Of a stretch of DNA of 64,000 bases, positions 12,165 through 23,061 are shown piece by piece. Origin of the DNA: Amaranthus tricolor (taxonomy: Eukaryota; Streptophyta; Magnoliopsida; Caryophyllales; Amaranthaceae). Position 1 is the stretch's first letter, and each line of letters begins with the position of its first letter. The DNA is taken from assembly GCF_026212465.1 (NCBI RefSeq), contig NC_080058.1:7652001-7716000 (forward strand), given 5' to 3'. Below the pieces are notes generated by a model. It did no database searches. It was not told the origin of the DNA and was given only the letters and a program-made list of their open reading frames with translations. The position numbers and the translations under genes are program-made.

Positions 12165-12182
12165 TCCCCGGCAACGGCGCCA
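12165..12182 (-). other. Primer-binding site (tRNA-Asp) of the Athila element
   Basis: The minus strand reads TGGCGCCGTTGCCGGGGA, the classical Athila site complementary to the 3' end of tRNA-Asp. It lies six bases inside the LTR edge, which fixes the orientation and the LTR boundary. Confidence 0.88.
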
Positions 12183-12188
12183 AAAACT

Positions 12189-13697
12189 TGTGAAGGCAAA
12201 TTTTAGATAACCGCAAGTGCACGGTTGACGTATAGTCGCGGGTCGAACGTAAGGAGGCGAGTTAATCAATTTGTTTGTTTTATGACTACAAGACACGAAT
12301 CAAGAAATAATGTGATCGAGAAACTAGTACTATGATGCAAAAACTAAAGCTAAAACAATGATCAATATGAAGATGAATATGATATGACAAGCTCTAGGGT
12401 GTCAGGCATCACCTAACTCTAACATGGGAGTCGATCACTCTCATGATTGTATGAAATTGAGTCAATGGAATAATTAAATGTGATCTAATTAATCTCAAGC
12501 TTCCGCTCTATTGATTAATATCGATTTAAGACAAAACTAGTGTTAATCCTCAAACTTCCGTTTTATTGGCTAAACTAGTAGGAATTTAATTTAAATATAT
12601 CTCAATCCTAAATTAGTTCTAATCTCAAACTTCCGTTTTATTGAAAAGGTTAATAAAGATGTTTAAACCAAGATTCATTAAGCGTAGATTTAATTATAGA
12701 CCCAAAATTCTCACACGATCAATCGATAAAATTTCATCCCATGCTTCGAATTAGGGATTATACCCTAACCCTAAAGAAGAAAAATACTCACTAAACATGA
12801 TCGTAAATATGCAATTCATAATGAATGATGACTTAATAGAAATACTAAACATAAAACGATGAATGATTTCAATGCAAGAGATAAATAATGAAGCAATTAA
12901 CAAAGCAAACTTACTAATTACAAAGAACAATATTGTAAATTGCAAGAAGAATTAATGTAACGACGAAGTTTTGCAACAAAAGCTTAAAGAACCAAAAATA
13001 ATTCTCTGGATTATCTCTAAAACTACTGCTAAATAACTGATAAAAACTGAAACTTAAAATAAAATAACTGCTACTATAAAAATTGGCTGCAAAATAACCG
13101 GTCGAACGCATGGGGACGAGTCGTCGCTTTGCTATTGCCTGGATTATGTGACTTTGGTGAGTTGGCAAGGAGTCGTGGCAATATTGGGGATGAGTCGTCA
13201 CTCAATCTCTAAACTTCAATGTTGAGATCAGAATGTATGCGATGAGTTGTGGCATCAGGAGTGATGAGTCGTGGCATCAGGAGCAATGAGTCGTGGCTTT
13301 GGCACTGGACTACAATGCTGCGATTAGTAGGTATGCGACGAGTCGTGGCATCTGCGGGACGACTCGTCGCTTTTGTTCTGGAATGTAATACAGAGCGACG
13401 AGCTGTGGCTTTTTGGCACAGTTTAGCTACGACTCGTTTCTTCCCTTTGGAGCTTATTTGGCTTGATCTCTTCACTTCTTTTAGGGATCTTAAGCCATTT
13501 CTCCAGGACTTCACTCTCTTATCACTCCCGGGACCTAGTAAAACTTTGATTCCTCCTCAAAAATCAAACAAAATGCATTATTGAACATATGAGACGAAAA
13601 TGTCAAATATCACCTACAACACTACCTAAAACTCACTAAAACATCACGTGAGGAGCATGAAATTAACATAAATGAGTGCAAATAATTGCATTTATCA
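12189..13697 (-). repeat. 5' LTR of the Athila element
   Basis: It begins TGTGAAGGC next to the primer-binding site and ends TTTATCA, where THO7-derived sequence resumes. That outer edge is confirmed by comparison with the second THO7 copy near 20918. Length is about 1.5 kb. The U3 side (13100-13440) holds a cluster of degenerate GACGAGTCGTSGC palindromes, described as a finding. Confidence 0.8.
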
Positions 13698-13740
13698 TGC
13701 GTCAACTCCACATTCATGTTGGGTGCAGTTTTTTCTTTCA

Positions 13741-15045
13741 ATGGTCAAAGGAAAAAGGTTTGCTGGCAAAGGAGAGGCAATGGCTGCTCACTATGCTTTT
13801 GGTTCTCATATAGACGATGCCATTATAAAGCAAAGACTTCTCACACGCATGACCACCACAAGAGGGGAACCTCCATTGAAGAAGCTACAAAAGAAATTTA
13901 CAGCTTTTGTTACCGAGGTTGAGAAGAATGGAGATAATTACAATGACGGCAAGATAATTGCAAAAGCATTTCTTCATGAACTTTCTACTTTTGAGATTCC
14001 ATTGTTGAAAAGCAAAGCAATTGTCGATGCAAACTTGAGGGAGAAGGAGCACTTTAATGAGTTGAAAGATGAGATAAATAGCTAGATTCTTCAGGTACAG
14101 TTAGAAATTGAAGATTTAAAGAAGGAACTTGAAGCCTGCAACATTGAGAGAAAACACAAGGAATAGTGTGAGACGATACAGAAATTAATTACCATCCACC
14201 CCCCTCGGTCCAAAACAGAGAAAACAATTGCAGAACTTGAGAACTAGATTGCAGCACTGGAAGCAGAAGATATGGCTAGCTCAAGACTGCTAGATCTTCG
14301 AAGAAAACAGTTTGCTCTTCTTTTACAAGTGGTACGTTTTTACTAATGACGCATATTGTTTGCTAATTGCTTTATTGCAACTAGGGATAGGGGCGTTAAA
14401 TGGGCCGGATAAAAGTCTGGCCAGGCTTAAGTTATTATGAGGCCGAGTTGGATAAAGGCCCTTAAAACATAATATGGGCTTCAAAGCCCGACCCTGCCTG
14501 ATCAGACCTAGTTATAATACAAAAAATTATTATTTTTTCCATTTATCAGTTTATAACAAATAATTTATCATTTATAATAATTAAATTGAAAAAACATTAA
14601 TAATTCCCATTGACATTGTTATTTGTAATATTTAAATTATCATTAATTATGCTATTTACAAGGCCCTTTTTGGACCCTTATTGAGCTCTTTTATAGCCCA
14701 CTTCATTTTAATTATAGCCTGGCTTAGCCCAGCCCATTAAATACCTCTAGTTGCAACCTAAATATTTTCTCGATTGGAGACGTTTGTCTATGTGGGTATG
14801 GTCCCGAAAAGGTTAGATATGCACGGCCAAAATATACTGCCCAAACTTTGATCGATTAGGAAAGACAATACTTTTGAAAAAGACGAACATTTTTTTGACT
14901 AGTTATACATGTGTAGGTGGATGAGTTGCAGATAACAATAGAGGATGGACAGAGAAGCTCAGTTGAAGAGATGAAAAATCAAACTGAAGAGCATAAGGTT
15001 GGTCCGGATACGAGCGGGATTGCTGAAAGCATGAACATTGATTAG
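13741..15045 (+). pseudogene. THO7: THO complex subunit 7 pseudogene, copy 1
   Basis: Exon 13741-14331 and exon 14917-15045 encode a protein recognisable end to end as THO7, a coiled-coil subunit of the THO/TREX mRNA-export complex. Landmarks are [75 protein letters not shown] and, in the last exon, VDELQITIEDGQ. Three in-frame TAG codons (near 14083, 14164 and 14246) stop it. At least two stand where copy 2 keeps CAG. The intron has GT-AG ends and holds a MITE. Upstream, 13698-13740 keeps the end of a 5' UTR intron (GGTGCAG); everything further 5' is lost at the Athila LTR. It retains about 150 bp of 3' flank that copies 2 and 3 lack. Confidence 0.85.
14382..14749 (+). mobile_element. hAT-like MITE in the THO7 intron (copy 1)
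   Basis: A 368-bp element starting TAGGGATAGGGGCG and ending ATACCTCTA has inverted ends rich in GGGCCG/CAGCCCA. It is flanked by an 8-bp target duplication, ATTGCAAC on the left and GTTGCAAC on the right. It is present at the same site in the other two THO7 copies, so it inserted before they were duplicated. Confidence 0.72.
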
Positions 15046-15204
15046 CAATTTTTTGTGCTGTTTTGAATCATGGGCTTTGTTAGTAATTTATGTAATATTG
15101 TGATTAATATTTATGCTCTTTGTGATACGAGGATTCTTGGCTTCTTTTGTAGTAAATCTGTAGTAAGACGATCGAATATGTGCAACCACTCATGGGCATA
15201 TTGA

Positions 15205-15655
15205 TGTGCAAATATTAAATTATCGCAAGCGCACGGTGTACGTGTAGCAATACAGGTCGAACTCAGGGAAGCGAGTTAACTAATTTGTTCAATTTATGAC
15301 TACTTGACACGGATCAACAATTAGATGGGTTGAGAAACTAACACTACTGTGAGCAAATAACTAAATTAAAGCAAATAAAGCTAATAATTAAAGCTAAGAC
15401 AATGATTAATACAAAGATAATAATAATATGACAAATCTAGGGCGTCGGGATTCACCTAATTCTAACATGGGAGTCAATTCCTCTCGTAATTGTATGAATT
15501 TGAGTCTTTGGCATAATTAAACGTGATCTAATTAATCTCAAGCTTCCGCTCTATTGATCAATATCGGTTTAAGACCTCACTAGTGTTAATCCTCAAACTT
15601 TCGATTTTTTGAAAAGGTTAATAAAGATATTTAAACTAAGATTCATTAAGCATAG
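15205..15655 (-). repeat. Partial Athila-family LTR
   Basis: TGTGCAAATATTAAATTATC, then GCAAGCGCACGG and GGTCGAACTCAGG, align with the first 450 bp of the LTR at 12189. A shared block is CATGGGAGTCAATTCCTCTC versus the related block near 12425. It stops abruptly at about 15655, where another repeat begins. Confidence 0.65.
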
Positions 15656-17480
15656 GTGAAACAACCCAAACCAGCGTAAACAATATAATAATATTGTCTA
15701 CAAAGCATAGCAGAAGACTTATAGAAGTCTGGGCTGAATCCAACCTGTAGCTCGATAGCCGCAGTAAACCAATATCAGAGTATTTAAAACTTTTTACATA
15801 ATTAAGTGAATATTATTTAAAAAGTATTATAAAATTATTACAATTTAATTTACAAATATCTAATTTACATTTGTATTTCAAAAAGAAGTCCTAGCCTCGC
15901 CCATAACACACTATACAAGTAGGCATCGTCTCCACCAGAGCTAACCTAAAAATGAATCTATCCCCCATAACGGATAGGCCCCATCAATGACTGCCAACAA
16001 TTGAGTTGTTGAGTAATCCAACAAACTATTATATTTATATACAAGTCATTAACAAACATCTCCAATTAAATTCCTTGTTCAATTGGTAACTATTTATAAA
16101 CATTATTTTATCCAAATCCAAACTCTTTTAAAAGACCGTTTGGTATCGACATAAATACGGCTATGAACCTTTAGTTCATAACGAATCAAAATACGGCTAT
16201 AACTTTACAAGTTAATAGCAAAATAACATGGCAAATGAAACATATGCTTTTATTGCGAAACAAACAAAACTTTATATACCAAACATATTTATTCAAAGCT
16301 CATTAAAAAAAATAATGTAACAACAGTTTAAAACGTGGGAATATATGGACCATCAGGAAGTAAGCTTGATCTGAATCCTGAGAACACAGGTGATCTTCAT
16401 CACCGAAAATACGGCTCTTACAAGAACGAAACGGGATCGGGGGCTCGAGACCGATCCGAATAACCATTACCTATTATCAAGCTATAGGATTTCACAATAA
16501 TCCGGATATAAATATCCGTTGCCAATTCCCAAAAACGGACATTTTTATAATGTCGATTTCAATATAAAACAAAACAATAATTCACTAAATTTTCTTTTGA
16601 AATCAACAATCATTACTTAAAATATAAATCAATTCATCATCAACCATCAACGTATAAGAACTTGAGTTACTATCAATGGAGTTTAACTAATTTTACACCA
16701 ATCTTAAATCCCAATATCCAACTTATATCCTATCCAAATAATATCAACTAATCAAGTATCTAATGGATACTTATATTCCCAAATTTGATACTTGTACCAA
16801 AACCCATAATAATCAATTAAGGATCATAACTCAAACAATACCAGTCAATAAAGAAAGAATAATAATCGCAAAAAGATCCTAATTTCAACAATTAATCTCA
16901 TGATTGGTTATTCGCGATTTTTATGACAGTCTGTTAGTATTTTGGACATAACTCTCTCATAAGAACTTATTTTGGGGATATTCAAGTGGCTACACGACCC
17001 TGACTTAAAGCTCTATAATTCTTATGCAGACACTAAAACCTAGAAATGACTATAACTATCTCAAAAATAGCCAAATAGATTCGAACAGAACAAAACAAAA
17101 ACCTCATTGTTGATTTTCATGACAGCCTACTAGTATTTTGGACATAACTCCCTCATACAAACTCATTTTGGGGCGATTCAAGTGTCCACGCGACCGTGAT
17201 TTGGAGCTTTACAATTCTTATGCAGACACCAGAACTCTAATACTATCAATCTTAAATCAAAACTCCAATACGAACCCTTACTTATACGAATAACCCATAA
17301 AGACTTAATCTTTTAGTTCAATACTTAGTTTTTTTTTTGATATCATAATAATAAAGATTCATAAATTTTAGAATGAACATGGAATGGAAAGAAATGAAGT
17401 AGATGATGAACATTTTAAGTTTCTGATATTAAAATGATGTGGCTTTTTGATAAAGACCGTGATAATGGTTTAAGTTTCTG
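15656..17480 (-). mobile_element. Probable Ty3/gypsy LTR fragment
   Basis: Long non-coding sequence starting TGAAACAACCCAAACCAG. It has several copies of AATACGGCTAT and two diverged copies of a block of about 125 bp containing TTTTGGACATAACT (16921-17045 and 17119-17245). The TGxAACAxCCC start and the lack of coding capacity suggest an LTR. No primer-binding site or partner is visible, and the right end merges into the (TA)n array. Confidence 0.4.
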
Positions 17481-18760
<1,280 letters not shown>

Positions 18761-18960
18761 ATCCATTTTTTCAGGTTTTGTGGGTTTAGCAATAGCACCA
18801 TCATCACAACAAGTGGTTAATTACATCAATAGGATCAAACAAATCTCTACAATACAACATGTCCTCCATCATGGTTCTCCATATGGAATAATTGGTTCAT
18901 GTCAACTTAATCATGGAACCACTACTACAGTACTAGTCTCCATTTAGCCTAAATATACGT

Positions 18961-18974
18961 CCGCACTGATACCA
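18961..18974 (-). other. Primer-binding site (initiator tRNA-Met) of the Copia element
   Basis: The minus strand reads TGGTATCAGTGCGG, the usual Copia site, two bases from the LTR edge. Confidence 0.8.
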
Positions 18975-18976
18975 GT

Positions 18977-19626
18977 TGTTGGGCACAAAGGGTTGATAAC
19001 AACTCCAACAACACCCACACCAAGATCAATTTAGGCAAAACAATCAACCAAACCAAGACTAAACCCTAACTCACTTCAATCACCAATAATAACCAACAAT
19101 AAGCATCAAAAGACAAACAATAATGAACAATAGCCAATAACAACACGCAAGGATTTTTACGTGGAAATCCCCTTCGGTGTAAAGGATAAAAATCATGGGA
19201 CTAGTCAAGGGAGTCCACCCAAGTCACTCTTATTATAATAAAATAAGAGTACAAGCACCAATTGCAATCCAACAAAGTGCACTACCCACCATCAACCATC
19301 AACTACAAGAGAAATGCAATAAAAGAAGAAAAATAAAGAGAATTTCACCAAAAACAGGACAGCCACTGTCCAGTCGCGATTTTCGGCACATCGGACCAGC
19401 AAACCCGTTCACCACTGTTCAGATTGAAGCCTTATGTGTCCCCTACAACATACTCATAAATGAGCCAAATCGGACCACGTTTGCCCCTCCATCGGATATG
19501 TTGATCCAAACTGTGCATGCTAAATTTTTAATGAACAACCCACTTTGTCTCTGTCTTTTTCTACTGTTTTGTATAATGATTTTTTTTTGGTGCTTATTGC
19601 TACCCCCTTTTGTAGCTGTTCCAACA
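18977..19626 (-). repeat. Copia 5' LTR
   Basis: The plus strand starts TGTTGGGCAC beside the primer-binding site and ends CCAACA, a matched TGTTGG/CCAACA terminal inverted repeat about 650 bp apart. The outer end at 19626 is inferred from that symmetry. A minus-strand frame crosses it without a break, so the edge is not certain. Confidence 0.6.
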
Positions 19627-19776
19627 TCATTTTATTAAGCTCAAAGCTTCTCAGAGAAGCTAACCACATCATAATAAGTACACCCATAAAAAATATTATA
19701 AATAACAAAATGGGCTGGACACCCAACATCACAGCCATGCCTGCGGCTATCAAACATACACCAAATCACTAAAAGT
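19627..19776 (-). other. Unidentified hydrophobic reading-frame fragment
   Basis: The minus strand encodes IAAGMAVMLGVQPILLFIIF followed by FMGVLIMMWLASLRSFELNK, two membrane-segment-like stretches. It continues past the presumed Copia LTR edge. I do not recognise the family. It may be a host-gene exon remnant next to the LTR, or chance. Confidence 0.3.
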
Positions 19777-20957
19777 GTACGTTTCTTCTTCTTCTTCTTT
19801 GGCTTTCTTTTCTTTTTCAATTTACAATTTTGGTGTTAATATGGTACTTTAACATTGTGCTTCCTGTTTATTTATGTTAACTCAAAATAAGGTGTAGGGT
19901 TTAGGAATTTTATCTCCAATTTCTTTTTTACTCTCCTTTTTAAAAAATTTCTCAATATCTCCCAGATTGTTGTTGTAGTTTCATTGAGTTTCTGTTCTCT
20001 GATTTTAGATTTCAGATTACTGGAGATAAATGTGTTTTTCGTTTGTTGCGTACTTTTTCTGTCTTCACAAACAGTTTTTATGCGTTGATTGAAATTGATA
20101 TTTATAGTTTTTCATTAAAGGAAGCTTTTATTAGGATTCTAGTTTGATGATTTCGAATTTGGCTTAAGGGAACTGGAGGTGACGGAAAGTAGAAAATTGA
20201 AAATTAGATTTTTGAGCTTCCACATTGATGACTACGATACAGTAAAAAATCAAGAATCTTTACTTGAAACTTTTAACTCAAAGAAAAGAAACAATTTAGT
20301 TCTTTTTTAGTTCCATACTTCCATTCATTCAATTCAATTTAGTCAAGCACAAAACTTTCACTCAAATTTTCACTATTTCGGTTGAATCCAACCCTGCTCC
20401 ATTCAGTTCTAATCTCCTGGAGGAGAACAAGTTCTCGTAGCTTGTGCCAAAACAGAAATTTTAAAATTAGGGTTTTGAGTTTTGACTATTATTATATTGT
20501 CCATTGTTCTAGTTTTTGTTTATGAGATATAGATAGCACATTCTTACACATAAATTAGACAGTCAGTACTATGTTTCCTCTTAGCTTTGTTGTCCCCAGT
20601 TTTAAGAAAGTTATTCCAATTAAGAACTTTAATTCATGCAAATTGATCAAAGGTTAAAATTATGCATTAAGTGGGTTGGCTTGACCATAGATGTAAAGAA
20701 AGAGAGAGATGTGGAGGAGGAGGAGGAGGTTAGTGGTTGATCAATCATGAGTGGACAAGTAAAACATAATTGTACATGAGACGGTTTTTTCTTAGTTTTG
20801 GTTTTGATTAGAATAACTTTCACCCCTATCTACAACTTAAAGTCAATGTATTATTCTAATATTTGCTTTCGAGTTGCTACCTTTTTATATCTTTCTACCT
20901 ATTACCTCTGTTTATGTGTCAACTCCACATTCATGTTGGTTGTAGTTTTTTCTTTCA
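19777..20957 (+). other. Putative 5' UTR/intron region of THO7 copy 2
   Basis: Pyrimidine-rich start (CTTCTTCTTCTTC near 19785) and leader-like sequence ending in an acceptor (GGTTGTAG, about 20945) just before the ATG at 20958. Copy 1 has the same acceptor before its ATG. This fits a promoter, 5' UTR and leader intron, but no coding sequence confirms it. Confidence 0.4.
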
Positions 20958-22263
20958 ATGCTCAAAGGAAGATGGTTTGCTGGCAAAGGAGAGGCAATGG
21001 CTGCTCACTACGCTTTTGGTCCTCATAAAGAAAGACGATGCCATTATAAAGCACAGAATTCTCACACGCACGACCACCACAAGAGGGGAACCTCCATTGA
21101 AGAAGCTACAAATGAAATTTACAGCTTTTGTTACTGAGGTTGAGAAGAAGCTACAAAAGCAATGATTGCGAGAGAATTGCAATAGCATTTCTTCATTTAC
21201 TTACTACTTTTGAGATTCCATTGTTAAAAAGCAAAGCATTTATCGATGCAAACTTAAGGGAGAAGGAGCACTTTAATAAGTTGAAGATGAGATAAATAGC
21301 CAGATTCTTCAGGTATAGTTAGAATTTGAAGATTTAAAGAAGCAACTTTAAGCCTACAAGATTGAGAGAAAACACAAGAAACAATGTGAGACGATACGGA
21401 AATCAATTGCCATCCACCCCCCTCGGTCAGAAACAGAGAAAACAATTGCAAAACTTGAGAACCAGATTGCAGTACTGGAAGCAGAAGATATAACTAGCTC
21501 AAGACTGCAAGATCTTCGAAGAAAACAATATGCTCTTCTTTTACACGTGGTACGTTTTTACTAATGATGCATATTGTTTGCTAATTGCTTTGTTGCAACT
21601 AGGGGTAGGGTTGTTAAATGGGCCGAACAAAAGTTAGGCCGAGCTTAAGTAATTATGAGGCCAGGTTGAATAAGGGCCCTTAAAACATAATATGGGTTTC
21701 AAAGTCCAATCTCGCCCGATCAGACCCGTTTTTAATACAAAAAATTATTTTTTTTTTCATTTATCAATTTATAACAAATAATTTATCATTTATAATAATT
21801 AAATTGAAAAAATATTAATAATTCCCATTGACATTATTATTTGTAATATTTAAATTATCATTGATTATGCTATTTATAAGGCCATTTTTGGACCCTTATT
21901 GAACCCTTTTATAGCCCACTTTATTTTAATTATAGCTTGGCTCGGCCCAGCCCATTAAGTACCTCTAGTTGCAACCTAAAAATTTGCTCGATTGGAGACA
22001 TTTGTCTATGTGCATATGGTCCCGAAAAGGTTAGATATGCAAGGCCAAAATATACTGCCCAAACTTTGATCGATTACGAAAGACAATACTTTTGAAAAAG
22101 ACGAACATTTTTTTGACTAGTTATATATGTGTAGTTGGATGAGTTGCAGATAACAATAGAGGATAGATAGAGAAGCTTAGTTGAAGAGATGAAAAATCAA
22201 ACTGAAGAGCATAAGGTTGGTCCGGATACGAGCGGGATTGCTGAAAGCATGAACATTGATTAG
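20958..22263 (+). pseudogene. THO7: THO complex subunit 7 pseudogene, copy 2
   Basis: Same gene as copy 1. It starts [19 protein letters not shown], then a small insertion near 21027 (AAGAAAGAC) shifts the frame. [20 protein letters not shown] follows in another frame, and further shifts lie near 21150 and 21285. A stop replaces the expected Gln codon near 21316 (GTATAG, where copy 1 has GTACAG). The last exon begins after the acceptor near 22132 and ends with TAG at 22261. The intron carries the same MITE. Copy 2 forms the left end of inverted-duplication arm B. Confidence 0.82.
21600..21967 (+). mobile_element. hAT-like MITE in the THO7 intron (copy 2)
   Basis: Begins TAGGGGTAGGG and ends ACCTCTA, with a perfect 8-bp duplication GTTGCAAC on both sides. 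Same insertion as at 14382 and 50893. Confidence 0.75.
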
Positions 22264-23061
22264 CAATTTTTTGTGTTGTTTTGAATCATAGGCTTTGTTA
22301 GTATTAACTTTAAAGCCTCTTTATCCGTGCCCATTAAATTGCGCCAACTTTAACCCAAAACTTCTAAATTTTTAAAAAAATTTTAGGGTAACTTTTAAAA
22401 AATTTTAAGCCTCTTTATCCGAGCCCATAAAAGTTTTTTAAAAATTGCTTCTTATATGAGACCGTTTCACGTGAGACAGGTTCATATAAGAAGTCTATTA
22501 GTCAAAAAATATAAAAAGAAAAAAATAAAAATTAAATTTACAATTATATAGAAAATAATTTTTTTTAATATAGTTTAGACTAACCCATTTAAAGTCGTAT
22601 CATGGTATGATTAGTGAATACTTCGTCCTTTCCAATTTACTTGTGATATTTGCTTTTTCACACAGTCCAATGCACTAATTTAATTCTTAATATCTCTGAT
22701 TATGTATAATAAAAAATTATAAAAATTTAATATTAATAATCTTTGCAATGAGACGAATCAAGATCCCACTAGAATATATTTTAATTTGTAGATTAAAAAC
22801 TAATCACTAATTAAGAGTGATTAAAGTCATTTTTGTCCATAAATATCAACTCTCTCTCGCTCGTAGGAGTATCTGTTTTTTGTTTTCTGGCTTTTTTGTT
22901 CTTTCTCTGTGGACTGTGGTCATGGTGTCTACTCACATTTCTACTTTCCTTCTAAGTATGCAGTACCGCCATCTCCATTCCTTCCATCAAACTATAGACA
23001 TGGCGCCTAGATATCAAAACTGAACTCCATACCAGTCTCTGGGAAACACGATACTCTAACA
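22264..23061 (+). other. Upstream flank of PPR gene (left copy)
   Basis: AT-rich DNA with the GTGAGAC/GTTTCACG block seen around 22460-22490 and a pyrimidine-rich leader just before the PPR start. The same sequence flanks the right PPR copy (49790-50590, inverted). The probable PPR promoter lies here but no clear TATA box could be picked. Confidence 0.45.

Larger units (their letters stand above)
6620..13697 (-). mobile_element. Athila-type Ty3/gypsy retrotransposon, minus strand, one LTR missing
   Basis: Read on the minus strand the order is: LTR (13697-12189), tRNA-Asp primer-binding site (12182-12165), gag, protease, reverse transcriptase, RNase H, integrase. This is the Ty3/gypsy order. 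The Athila lineage is indicated by the primer-binding site TGGCGCCGTTGCCGGGGA, the reverse-transcriptase block TVTGWRMCIDYRKLN and the catalytic LMDDFF. Coding regions are broken by frame shifts and stops. The 3' LTR expected below about 6600 is absent; unrelated sequence and then the Pack-MULE lie there. The element therefore cannot move by itself. The limit near 6620 is approximate. Confidence 0.85.
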
